NCBI GenBank assembly: GCA_037201625.1
Contig: JBBCGR010000003.1
Coordinates: forward strand, 2,480,001-2,544,000
Source: JAMXLO01 sp037201625
GTDB taxonomy: Bacteria; Pseudomonadota; Alphaproteobacteria; Acetobacterales; Acetobacteraceae
Direction of reading: 5' to 3'
Length of the DNA stretch: 64,000 nt
Shown: one piece after another, positions 1 through 9,400 of the stretch
Layout: each line of letters begins with the position of its first letter
Position numbering within the stretch: position 1 is the stretch's first letter
Translations under genes and position numbers: made by a program
Notes under the pieces: model-generated
Told to the model about the DNA's origin: nothing
What the model saw: the letters and a program-made list of their open reading frames with translations, nothing else
The model's database searches: none

Positions 1-1365
1 GGCGAACACGCGAACCCCGGCATCGCGGCGGAGCAGCCGGTGGTGCGTCGGGATCCGCAGCACTCCCAGGTCGTAGACCGCCCGCATCTCGCCCTTCACC
101 TCGGCCGCGGTTCCGGTCATGCCGCACAGATGCTCGTAGCGGCGGAAGAAGCGCTGGTAGGTGATGCGTGCCAGCGTGAGCCGGCGGCCGGTGACGGCGC
201 AGCCCTCCTTCGCCTCGACCATCTGGTGCAGCCCGTGTTCCCAGGCCCGATCGGGCATCACGCGCCCGGTGAACTCGTCGACGATCTGCACCTTGCCGTC
301 GACCACGATGTACTGCTCGTCGCGGCGGTAGTAGTGCAGCGCCGACAGTGCCCGCTCGGCGAGTTCCTCGCGGGCCCGGCGCGCAGCCCATAGCCCGCCG
401 CGGCCGCCGGCCAGGCGTTGCAGCGCCAGCCTGCCGCGCGGCGTGAGGGTCAGGTCGCGGTCCTGCGGCCGCAATTCGTAATCCTCGCCGGCGCGCAGTT
501 GCCGGGCGATGTCGAGCGCCGCCTCGTAGACCGCCGCATCCTCCTCCCCGCCGTCGCTGCCCGACAGGATCAGCGGCGTGCGCGCCTCATCGATCAGAAC
601 GCTGTCCGCCTCATCGACGATGGCGACGTGCAGTCCGCGCAGCAGCAGCCGGTCGCCGCTTCGCCCGCTGAGCACCTCGTCCACCAGCAGGCGGGAGCGT
701 GCGCGCCGGGTGCCGAGCGCCAGGCGGTCGCGCAGGTAGTCGAACACCAGGTCCTTGTTGGTGCAGTAGGTGACGTCGCAGGCATAGGCGGCGCGGCGCT
801 GTTCCGGCGACTGGCCCTGCACGACCAGCCCCACGCTCAATCCCAGCGCGTTGTAGACCGGCCGCAACTGCTCCGCGTCGCGCTCGGCCAGGTAGTCGTT
901 CACCGTGACCACGTGCACCGGACGCCCCGACAGCGCGAACGCGACACTGGGCAGCAGGGCGGTGATCGTCTTGCCCTCGCCGGTTTCCATCTCGGCCAGC
1001 GTGCGCCCGAGCATCGCGCCGCCGCCGATGAGTTGCACGCGATGGTGCCGCAGCCCGATCTGGCGCGTGCAGGCCTCGCGGGTCAGCGCGAACGCCGCAG
1101 CCGCCGGCCCGAGCGCCATGCCCTCGCGCAGCAGCCGGCCACGCAGCGACTGCGCATGCGCGACCAGGTGGCGGTCGCTGAGGTCGCGCAGGTCGCGGCC
1201 CACCGCCTCGACCGCATCGGCCAATTGCCCCAGCCGGCGGAACATCAGCGGCGACGTCACGCGCGGCGCCACCCGCCCCCAGCTTCGGGCCATCATCTCG
1301 TCGAGCTGGTTCTGCCGCCGGTCCTCGGCTTCGAAATACGGTGTCCCGGCGGCCTGCGTCACCAT
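1..1365 (-). CDS. SecA-like ATPase (C-terminus beyond the window)
   Basis: Open from ATG 1365 to the left edge, about 455 codons, so only the N-terminal motor part is visible. Residues 126-133 read METGEGKT (Walker A in the SecA context), and near residue 250 there is VDEADSVLIDEARTPLIL, the SecA Walker B and following helix. TGRVMPDRAWEHGLHQ and CGMTGTA are also typical SecA blocks. The start lies 7 bp after the stop of the M50-HlyD gene, with AGGAA just upstream, so the two genes are very likely cotranscribed. Because it sits in a cluster with HlyD-type proteins beside a giant secreted protein, I infer an accessory, dedicated SecA rather than the housekeeping one. The missing C-terminal half prevents checking for the zinc-binding tail of canonical SecA. 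Confidence 0.85.
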   Translation of the reverse strand, partial: MVTQAAGTPYFEAEDRRQNQLDEMMARSWGRVAPRVTSPLMFRRLGQLADAVEAVGRDLRDLSDRHLVAHAQSLRGRLLREGMALGPAAAAFALTREACTRQIGLRHHRVQLIGGGAMLGRTLAEMETGEGKTITALLPSVAFALSGRPVHVVTVNDYLAERDAEQLRPVYNALGLSVGLVVQGQSPEQRRAAYACDVTYCTNKDLVFDYLRDRLALGTRRARSRLLVDEVLSGRSGDRLLLRGLHVAIVDEADSVLIDEARTPLILSGSDGGEEDAAVYEAALDIARQLRAGEDYELRPQDRDLTLTPRGRLALQRLAGGRGGLWAARRAREELAERALSALHYYRRDEQYIVVDGKVQIVDEFTGRVMPDRAWEHGLHQMVEAKEGCAVTGRRLTLARITYQRFFRRYEHLCGMTGTAAEVKGEMRAVYDLGVLRIPTHHRLLRRDAGVRVFA

Positions 1366-1371
1366 GCGCGG

Positions 1372-3528
1372 CTATTCCTGGATGTGCGACAGCAGAAGCT
1401 GTCGCAGGCGCCGCCAGATCTGCGCGCCCAGCGGTTCCCAGTCGTGCTCGAAGCGCACATAGGCGCGGCTGCCGTAGCTTTGCGACGGAGCGCCGGCGGG
1501 AAGTTCCAGGTCCACCTGGAACACGCGCTGCAGCAGCCGCACGCCCTTCTGGTCGCGCGGGTCGATCGCGGAGGCACCGCCACCGCTGCTGCCCAGCGCC
1601 TTGTGCGGCAACTGGTCCTGGCCGGACGGCACCTCCCGCAACAGCCGGACCGGCCAGGAATCGGCGGCCTGGCCCACGAGCTTCACGTCGACATGGCGCA
1701 GATGGTGGCGCACCAGGTCGATGTCGTCCTGCGGCACCGTGGCGCGCACAACCTGGGTGCCGGACCGCGGCAGCGCATAGGCCACGATGTCGCCCTGCTT
1801 GACGAAGCGGCCCGGCATGTCGTCCGGCCGCTCCATGGCCAGCACGCCATCGGCCCCCGCCACCGCCGTCAGCAGCCCCATGCGGTCGACATCGCGCGCG
1901 AGTTCGGCGCGTGCCTGGTCCAGCTCCACCTCGGTCACCGCCGCCTCGACCCGGTCGGTGAAACGCTGCGAGGCGAGCTTCGCCTCCAACTCGGTGACGC
2001 GTCCGCGCAGCGTATCCACGCGCGCCTGCAACTCCGGCTCCTCGCTGGCGATGATCGGCTGGCCGGCGCGCACCTCGGTGCCCGCCCCGGCCAGCAGGGC
2101 GCGCACGAAGCCGTCGGTGCCGGCGCGCACGATGGCGCTGTCGGGCAGCCACACCACGCCCTCGGTCACGGTATGCAGCGGGGCCGGCAGCCACAGCAGC
2201 AGCAGCCCGAGCGCGCCCAGGGCACCGAACGTCACGCCCGCGGCGCGCATCCGGCGACGTGCCAGGCGCGGCCCGGCGAGCACGTTCCAGAGTGCCTTGC
2301 CGATCGGCATGAGCAGTCCGGTGATCAGTCCCCAGATCGCCAGCGCGACGCCGACCGCGAGGTAATGGGTGGCCAGGAACAGCGCGATGGAGAACGTCAC
2401 GACCTGGCGATAGATGAACGCGGCCGGGGTATAGAGCAGGAACCACACCCGCTCGCCCCGCGTGGAGGAGAAGTCGGGCACGTTCTCGGTACCGAACACG
2501 TAGCGGTCGATCAGGTGGCCCCAGTAGCGGCCGCCGCGCACCGCGAGGTTCGGGATCTCGGCCAGGTCGGCAAGGATGTAGTAGCCGTCATAGCGCAGCA
2601 GCGGATTGGCGTTGAACAGCACCGTCGTGACGCCGGCCGTGATGATGACGTTGTAGGCTAGGGCTCGGACCGGGCCAGGCTCCACCGCCAGCCAGACGAA
2701 CAGGGCCAGCGCGGCGACGAACAGTTCCACCAGCATGCCGGCCGCCCCCACCGCGGCACGGCGCCACTTGCCGCGGAACCCGGCGGCCGCCGATGCGTCG
2801 ACATAGGGCAGCGGGAAGAACACCAGGAACATGACGCCCATCTCGTGGACTTCGCCGCCATGCGCCTTGGTGGCGTAGCCGTGGCCGAGTTCGTGCAGCG
2901 CCTTCACCGCCGGATAGACCAGCGCGATCACCAGCAGGTTGTCGGCCGACAGGATGCGGTCGGCGACGTTCTCGGTCAGCTCCGGCCAGTGCTGCGCGCC
3001 GAGCACCAGCGCCGGCAGCATCACCGCGAGCCACAGCACCGCGCCGAACCAGCCCAGCAGCGGACGGACATAGGGCAGGGTGGCGGCCAGGAACCGGTCA
3101 GGATCGATCAGCGGCAGGCGGATCGACAGCGGGTTGGTCACGTAGCGCAGGATGCGCGCGCGGTCCTGGCGCGAGCCGCGATCGAACAGTTCCTGCGCGT
3201 CGGGCGGGACGTCGCCCTGCAACAGGTCGGCGCTGTGCAACTGGCCGACGAGATGGATCACCTCGTCCTGCGTCGGCGCCTCCTCACCCAGGCGCTCGGC
3301 GGAGTCGGTCCAGAGTTCATCGATGGTGCGCTGGCCGTCCATCGCGGCGACCATCGCGTAGGCGGCGGGCGCCAGCCGGTGCACGCGGCCGTTGACCGTG
3401 TCGCTGACCACGTACCACGCGCTGCCGCGATAGCGGTGGCGGCGCACATGCGCGGTCTCGCGCAGCTTCGGGCGCAATCGTGCGACGCGATACCAGGAGG
3501 AACTCAGGAAGCGTCCGGAACTCGCCAT
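1372..3528 (-). CDS. M50 site-2-type metalloprotease fused to PqqD-like and HlyD domains
   Basis: This 718-residue inner-membrane protein has three parts. Residues about 25-110 resemble PqqD (RLAPAAYAMVAAMDGQRTID), the fold used as a peptide-recognition element in RiPP systems. Residues about 150-430 are a multi-pass M50 protease with HELGH (H212, E213, H216) and the downstream NANPLLRYDGYY, where D314 is the expected third zinc ligand. Residues about 450-718 are a HlyD/biotinyl-lipoyl module (FVRALLAGAGTEVRAGQPII) with a coiled-coil stretch. Its start is 7 bp from the stop of the GAF-HlyD gene and its stop is 7 bp before the SecA-like start, so the three form a tight operon. M50-HlyD fusions of the putative peptide zinc metalloprotease type are known from peptide maturation and export clusters. 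The substrate here is not shown; the neighbouring giant protein is the obvious candidate. Confidence 0.88.
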   Translation of the reverse strand: MASSGRFLSSSWYRVARLRPKLRETAHVRRHRYRGSAWYVVSDTVNGRVHRLAPAAYAMVAAMDGQRTIDELWTDSAERLGEEAPTQDEVIHLVGQLHSADLLQGDVPPDAQELFDRGSRQDRARILRYVTNPLSIRLPLIDPDRFLAATLPYVRPLLGWFGAVLWLAVMLPALVLGAQHWPELTENVADRILSADNLLVIALVYPAVKALHELGHGYATKAHGGEVHEMGVMFLVFFPLPYVDASAAAGFRGKWRRAAVGAAGMLVELFVAALALFVWLAVEPGPVRALAYNVIITAGVTTVLFNANPLLRYDGYYILADLAEIPNLAVRGGRYWGHLIDRYVFGTENVPDFSSTRGERVWFLLYTPAAFIYRQVVTFSIALFLATHYLAVGVALAIWGLITGLLMPIGKALWNVLAGPRLARRRMRAAGVTFGALGALGLLLLWLPAPLHTVTEGVVWLPDSAIVRAGTDGFVRALLAGAGTEVRAGQPIIASEEPELQARVDTLRGRVTELEAKLASQRFTDRVEAAVTEVELDQARAELARDVDRMGLLTAVAGADGVLAMERPDDMPGRFVKQGDIVAYALPRSGTQVVRATVPQDDIDLVRHHLRHVDVKLVGQAADSWPVRLLREVPSGQDQLPHKALGSSGGGASAIDPRDQKGVRLLQRVFQVDLELPAGAPSQSYGSRAYVRFEHDWEPLGAQIWRRLRQLLLSHIQE

Positions 3529-3535
3529 CAGCCGC

Positions 3536-5455
3536 TCAGGGCAGCCATTTCCACGCGGCGAGGCGCAGCCAGTCGATCACCGAATGGCTCCAGATCCACA
3601 CCAGCGAGTGGGATCCGGCGTCGATCTTGGCGACACCCTCCATGCCGGGGCGCAGCCGAGGATCGGCGGTATCGGTCAGCCTGCCCTCGACGCGGAAGAA
3701 GTTGCGGCCCTCCTCGGCGGTGGAGATGGGCGTGACACGGGTCACCGTGAATCCCATGCGCTGCGACGGCATGCCGGCGAGCGCGAGGCTGCCCTGCTGG
3801 CCAAGTTCCACGTGCCGCAGGTCACGCTCGTCCACCTGCACCACCAGCCGGTAATCCTCGAGCGGCGCAAGCTCGTACAGCACCTTGCCCTTCTCGACCG
3901 GCGAACCAAGCATCTGGCTCAGGTCGCCGGCGACGATGAGGCCGTCGATCGGCGCGGTGATGCGCGTGCGTGAGAGCTTGTAGTCGGCGAGCGCCAGTTG
4001 CGACTCGGCCTGCTGAAGCTGCGAGGCCGCCATCACCATGGTCGGACGGTCGTGCTTGGCCAGCGCGTCGCGGTACTTGTCGGCCAGTTTCTCGCGTTCG
4101 GCGCGCGCCCTGGCACGCTCCAGCGTCAGGTCCTTGTCGTCCAGCGTCGCCAGCAGGGCGCCGGCGCGGACGCGATCACCGGGCCGTACCGGCGCCGTGG
4201 TGATGAAGCCGTCGAACGGGGCGGCGGCGGCGCGCTGCACCTGGCCTTCGAGGACGCTCTTGGCGGTGACGCGGTATTCCCCGGTGGCGAAGGTGAGGTA
4301 GAGCACCACGGCCACCGCCGCGATGGCCGCCAGCTTCAGGCTGGGACGGCCGCGGCCGAGCAGCATCCGCACGCCGTCCCGCACGGAGTCCACGGCGCGG
4401 CCGCCGATCCAGCCATTCGCCTCATGCTGCAGGTGGATCACCGGGCCGATCAAGGAGGCCGTGGTCTCGGCCAGCTTCAGCGTGTCGGCATCGAACTCCT
4501 GGCCGCCCTGCCGCTCCAGCGTGATGGCGCCGATCGGCCGCCCGCCGGGACCCGGCAGCACGACGGTGGCCACCGCCGTGCCTGGCCCCGCGGCGGTGGC
4601 GAGGTCGCGATGCGCCACGGCGATCATGCGCTGCGTGGCGGGAAGGGCGGGGAACGTCACGGGGGCGCCCTGGAACAGGCACTCCTCCATCGCGCTCTCG
4701 ATCGCATCAACGACCTGGCTGCGGTTCTGGAACGTGGCCGCGTGCGACATGGAGGCAAGCTTGGCCCCACCGCGGTGCAGGAGCCCGAGCGAGACCCGGT
4801 CGCAGCGCAGCCGGATGGCGAGTTCGTTCACCACCGCCATCGCGGCGCGCTTGAGACGCCGGTGTTCGCTGACCACCGCGAGCAGGTCCAGCCCGACCGA
4901 GGCGCGCGAGATGGTTTCGCTCGACGATTGGTTGCGCACCCGCCACAACAGGCTGTCGATCCAGCCGCCGCCCCAGCGAAGCTGGCGCGCAATGGCGTCG
5001 GGATCGGCGGCATCAATGCCGCCGGCGACGCCCACGCAGACGCTGACGGCGCCGACCGGCTGATCCGCCGGCCCGATCGGCTGGGCCACGAAGAGGTCCA
5101 CCGCGAGCGGCCGGTCGGGCGTCGCACGGCGGCGGCCCCAGGCGACCACCGAACGCTTTGCCGCGATCGCACGTTCCGCCATGCGGCCGAGTTCGTTGGG
5201 CGCGACACGGTCCATCGGCCAGGTGCCGGCAACCATGTTGCCGCCGTCCTCGCGCCGCAGCACCAGCAGCCCGTTGGTCGTGCCGGGCACCTGCGTGCAT
5301 AGCAAACCGAGCCAGGCCTGGCAGAACGCGCCGCGGTCGCCGTCGGGACTGGCGATTGCGTCCCACTGCGCATCGCGTGCCGCGACTGATGGCCGCGCCG
5401 CGGGCGCGGGCTGGTCCGCCGGCAGGGACGGTGTGGTCACCACGTGATCAGGCAT
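3536..5455 (-). CDS. GAF-domain membrane-fusion (HlyD-type) protein
   Basis: The product has 639 residues. The N-terminal ~370 residues are cytoplasmic and contain a GAF-like region (about 195-345, including CDRVSLGLL and GRPIGAITLERQG). One membrane segment follows at about 373-390 (LAAIAAVAVVLYLTFATG). The remainder is a periplasmic HlyD adaptor: lipoyl half-motifs FDGFITTAPVRPGDRVRAG and ITAPIDGLIVAGDLSQMLG flank a helical hairpin. It is the first gene of the minus-strand run continuing into the M50-HlyD and SecA-like genes. The architecture suggests that a cytoplasmic ligand or signal could gate assembly of an export complex, but nothing in the sequence identifies the ligand. No strong Shine-Dalgarno precedes ATG 5455. 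Confidence 0.88.
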   Translation of the reverse strand: MPDHVVTTPSLPADQPAPAARPSVAARDAQWDAIASPDGDRGAFCQAWLGLLCTQVPGTTNGLLVLRREDGGNMVAGTWPMDRVAPNELGRMAERAIAAKRSVVAWGRRRATPDRPLAVDLFVAQPIGPADQPVGAVSVCVGVAGGIDAADPDAIARQLRWGGGWIDSLLWRVRNQSSSETISRASVGLDLLAVVSEHRRLKRAAMAVVNELAIRLRCDRVSLGLLHRGGAKLASMSHAATFQNRSQVVDAIESAMEECLFQGAPVTFPALPATQRMIAVAHRDLATAAGPGTAVATVVLPGPGGRPIGAITLERQGGQEFDADTLKLAETTASLIGPVIHLQHEANGWIGGRAVDSVRDGVRMLLGRGRPSLKLAAIAAVAVVLYLTFATGEYRVTAKSVLEGQVQRAAAAPFDGFITTAPVRPGDRVRAGALLATLDDKDLTLERARARAEREKLADKYRDALAKHDRPTMVMAASQLQQAESQLALADYKLSRTRITAPIDGLIVAGDLSQMLGSPVEKGKVLYELAPLEDYRLVVQVDERDLRHVELGQQGSLALAGMPSQRMGFTVTRVTPISTAEEGRNFFRVEGRLTDTADPRLRPGMEGVAKIDAGSHSLVWIWSHSVIDWLRLAAWKWLP

Positions 5456-5535
5456 GATGGCCTATTCTGATCGATATTCCTGAGACAATCGAGTAAATGT
5501 TGGTCATTCACGCGAACACTTCGAAGGAGCACGAC
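5456..5535. promoter_or_regulatory. divergent promoter region of the export genes
   Basis: These 80 bases separate the divergently read GAF-HlyD and small HlyD genes and are clearly AT-richer than their surroundings (for example TGATCGATATTCCTGAGACA). Both transcripts should start here. I see no operator palindrome that I would name. Confidence 0.4.
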
Positions 5536-6378
5536 GTGCGCTCGATGGCGATCCGCCTGGCCGGACTGGCACTCGGCTTCACCGCGCTGTCCACCGGCAC
5601 GCATGCCGCGCCGCCGATCGACGGGCAGGAGTTCGACTGCGTCATCGAGGCGCAGCAGATCGTCAAACTCGCCAGCACCGCGCTCGGCGTGATCGCCTCG
5701 CTCGACGTCGATCGCGGCGACCTGGTGCACAAGGGCCAGGTGCTGGGCAAGCTGGACGACCGCGTGGAGATGGCGAACCTGGCGCTGGCCGAGGCGAAGG
5801 CGGTGAACGATCACGAAATCATTGCGGCCCAGGCACGGTTGAAGTTCCTCACGCGCAAATATGGCCGTGCCGCGCAACTCGTGACCACGAACATCGTGTC
5901 GCAGAGTTCCACCGACGAAGCCGAGTCCGACATGAAGGTCGCGGCGCAGCAGTTGCAGACGGCCGAGCTGAACCAGCGGATCGCGAAGCTCGAGGTGAAG
6001 CAGGCCGAGGCGGTGGTGCAGCAGCGGATCTTCGTGAGCCCGGTGGACGGGGTGGTGGTGGAGCGGCTGCTGGTTCCCGGCGAGTATCGCAACGACCAGA
6101 CCCCGGTGATGACGCTGGCGCAGATCGATCCGCTGCGCGTCGAGGCTTTCCTGCCGACCGCGTTCTACGGCCAGGTGCACGCCAACGCGGTGGCGGAGAT
6201 CCACCCGGAGGAACCGGTCGGCGGCAGCTACCGCGCCATCGTGACGGTGGTGGACCGGGTGATGGACGCGGCGTCGGGCACGTTCGGCGTGCGCCTCGCG
6301 CTGCCCAATCCGGACCTGAAGCTGCCGGCCGGGCTGAAGTGCAAGCTGCGCTTCGGCCCGGCGCCCGCCGCCGGCTGA
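5536..6378 (+). CDS. periplasmic adaptor subunit (HlyD/RND type)
   Basis: I chose the GTG at 5536 because AAGGAG lies 6 bases upstream and the product then begins directly with a signal peptide (MAIRLAGLALGFTALSTGTHA); upstream in-frame codons lack a ribosome site. The product is 280 residues: signal peptide, first lipoyl half (VIASLDVDRGDLVHKGQVLG), helical hairpin about residues 85-160, second lipoyl half (FVSPVDGVVVERLLVPGEY), then a beta-barrel segment. It is shorter than typical RND adaptors because the membrane-proximal domain is reduced. It is transcribed away from the GAF-HlyD operon and towards the giant-protein gene. It presumably contributes periplasmic adaptor rings to the same export complex; no inner-membrane pump or TolC-like gene is in view. 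Confidence 0.85.
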   Translation: MRSMAIRLAGLALGFTALSTGTHAAPPIDGQEFDCVIEAQQIVKLASTALGVIASLDVDRGDLVHKGQVLGKLDDRVEMANLALAEAKAVNDHEIIAAQARLKFLTRKYGRAAQLVTTNIVSQSSTDEAESDMKVAAQQLQTAELNQRIAKLEVKQAEAVVQQRIFVSPVDGVVVERLLVPGEYRNDQTPVMTLAQIDPLRVEAFLPTAFYGQVHANAVAEIHPEEPVGGSYRAIVTVVDRVMDAASGTFGVRLALPNPDLKLPAGLKCKLRFGPAPAAG

Positions 6379-6387
6379 GATCGCCGC

Positions 6388-6412
6388 CCCCGCCGGCGTC
6401 AGGCCGGCGGGG
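6388..6412. terminator. bidirectional hairpin between convergent genes
   Basis: A perfect 10-bp stem, CCCCGCCGGC (6388-6397) with GCCGGCGGGG (6403-6412), and a 5-base loop GTCAG. It lies 9 bases after the adaptor stop, and its loop holds the TGA stop of the giant gene on the other strand. No T-tract is present, so termination efficiency is uncertain. Confidence 0.5.
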
Positions 6413-9400
6413 ACGGTGCCACGATCTGCAGGTTGATCCCGGCGCTCGCGTTGAAGGTCTGCACCTGCGCCGCCGAGCTGCTGAACGCATCGTCCATCAG
6501 CACGGTGCCGTCCGCCGAGACCTTGAACCGGTCACCGGCCGCCACACCATCCCACGAGTCCAGGATGTAGAGGTCGAAGGTCAGCGTGCAGGCCACGCCG
6601 GGCGTCAGGCCCGTCAGGCTCAGTGTCTGCGTGCCGTTGAACGGCCCGGAGAACTGCGAAAAGATGCCCTTGCTCGACGTGTCGGTGGTGGCGCTGCTCC
6701 ACGCCGCCTTGGCCCCGCCCTCGAAGCTGTCGGAGAACTTCGTGGCTGCGGCCTGGGTCACGACGACATTGTCGAAGCCCCAGCTTTCGTTGCCGACCCC
6801 CTCCAGGCCGCCGCCATCGGCGAAGCTCAGGCTGGCGGTGGCGGCCGACGGCGTGAAGGTCAGCGTCACGCCGCGGTAGATCCCGTCCGGGTAGCCGCCG
6901 TTGAAGCCCAGGTTCTGCGCGTTGAGGTTCACCACCTCGACCGCGCCGGTGGTGGCGGTGGCCGGGACCCTCACCTGCATCACGGTGCCGGCCGCATTCA
7001 CCGCCAGCGGGGCGGCGGGCGTCGTGCCGGCTGCCGTGGTGAACACCACCTCGCTGTTGGCGGCGAAGTTGGCGCCGTGCAGCTCGATCACCTGGTTCGG
7101 ATTGGCCGAAGGCTGGGCAGCGACGGGCGGCGTGCCGTTGGTGGCGGCGGCGACCATGCTGGAGAGCGCCGGCGCCTCGATGGCCGGATCGAACTCGAGG
7201 TCGACCCGATAGACCACGCCCTGGGTCGACGACACCAGCAGGTTGCCGGCGGCATCGAAGGCAAGGCCCGAGATCTCGCCCTGGTCGACGCCCTGGAGCG
7301 CCAGGTTGACGCGCCGCACCTCGGCGCCGGACTTGGTCAGTTCGACAATTTCGGTGCTGCCGTCCGAGCCATACCAGAGATTGCCGCTGGCCGGATCCAG
7401 CGCCAGTCCGACCCAGCTATTGCTGTTGAACGGCAGCTCGAAGCTGTTCACCTCGGTCGCGGTCACCCCCCGCCGCGTTGATCTCGACGATGTGCGCGGG
7501 GTTGCTGCGGGCGTCCATCACGAACAGATGGCCGGTCGCGGCGTCGTAGACCCCTGCCCGCAGGTCGTAATTGGCGCCGAGCACGATGGAGGCGACGATC
7601 GCGCCGCTCGTCGGGTTCACCGCCGTCACCTGGTCCGGGCTCGGGTAGCCGTTGAACACCAGCAGGCTGCCGGCCGGCACCGCCGTTCCGCCCAGCGTCA
7701 GGGCGGACGGCACGATCTGCAGGCCGGCGTAGTTGAAGGCGTAGGGGGTGCCCAGGCCGTTGGTCATGTTGATGGTCTGCACCACCGCGCCGGTCGCCGG
7801 ATCGAGGCGCAGCAGGTGCCCCGGGTTGTTGTTGTCAGAGACCCAGAGCTGGCCGTTGGTGGTGTCGAATGCGACGTCGCCCAGGGAGCCCAGCGTCGTC
7901 TCGAGTTCGTTCAGCACGAGCGGCGCCGATGTGCCGCCCGCCGTCGTGACCGTGACGTTGCCGAAGCCGTGGACCGGTTCGGCCAGGTTCACATAGTTGT
8001 TGTCGTAGGCGTTCGATCCGACGTCGGGGCCGGCCGCGATTGCGGTGTCGGTCGTGGTGCCGCCGGCGAACTGGAAGGTCGAGGCGCCTTCCAGCAGGCC
8101 GCTGCCCCAGAGCTGCAGCGCATCGGTGCTGTAGAGATTGTAGCTGGTCAGCACGGGCACGACCTGCAGTTGCGGCCAGGTGCTGGCGCCGATGACGCGC
8201 AGCGTGGTGACACCGTTCATGTACATCGGCAGCACCAGCGTGGCGGACGTGCCGTTGTCCGCCGCCGATGACGGGTTCAGCAGGCGGAACTGCCGCGTGC
8301 CGCTGCTGTCGGTGTAGTCGACGATGACGCCGGTGCTGGTGGACAGGCCCGAGCCGGTCAGCGTGATGGCCTGGCCCGGATTGGCGGACGGGACGGCGCC
8401 GTTCGCCGGGGTGCCGGACAATGCGGTCGCCGTGACGCCGGTCACCGTGGTGACGAACGGCGCGCTGGTGCCGCCGGCGGTCTTCACCACGACGGAGCCG
8501 GCGGCCGCGGCCGTCAGCGGGACGGCGCCCAGCGAGACCACGTTGCTGGAGTTGAACGACGGCGCGCCGAACTGGACATCGGCCCCCTCGCTCGGGGTCG
8601 CGTCCAGCACCACCGTGGAGCCGAAGCGGTACTCGCTGTTGTTGGCTTCCACGAAGCCGATGCCATTCAGCACGACGCTGGCGATCGAGCCGTCCGCCGA
8701 GACGCCGGTGACGGTCACGCCGGTGACCACCGGGACGATCTGCAGCACGGCCTCGGTCGCGTCGATGTCGCCGACCACGCGGACATGGCCGGTGATCGCG
8801 GTCAGCGGCACGGTGACGCTGGCCGACTTGCCGTCGGGCGCGGCCGTGGTGGGATGGACCGCGATCTGGCCCTTGTTGCCCGACTGATCGATGGTCTCGA
8901 AGATGACGTCGACCGAGGTGTCGAGCCCGGTGCCGACGATGCTGATCGCCTGGCCGGGATTGGCCGACGACACACCGGCGCTGGCCGGCGTTCCCTTGGT
9001 GGCGGTCGCCGTGATGGCGGTGAAGTTGAGCGACAGCGCCGCGCTGGTGCCGCCCGCCGTGGTGACGCTGATCGGTCCCACCGGCACGCCGGGCGGCGTG
9101 TCGAGCGTGATCTGGCGATTTTCGCTGAAGGTCGGGGTGGTGGCGTAGAAGATGTCGATCCCGTCCGACCGCGAGGTATCGGTCAGCGACTTGCCGCCGA
9201 AATTGACCTTGGTGGCGCCTTCCGCGAAGCCGGAGCCGGTCAGCGACAGGATGCCGTCGTCGAAGGTGCTGCCGGCGCCGAGTGCGGCGTCCGTCAGGGT
9301 CGGCACGATCTGCAGCAGGACGCCGGCCTTGTCGGCCGTCAGGCGCACCACGCCCGTCGTCGCGTCACTCGGCACCACGACCGTCAGGCTCTTGCCGTCG

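Noticed and set aside
418..2661. A 747-codon plus-strand frame opposite the SecA-like and M50-HlyD genes
   Set aside because: No recognisable protein, low-complexity Arg/Gln/His composition, while the opposite strand carries SecA and M50 motifs.
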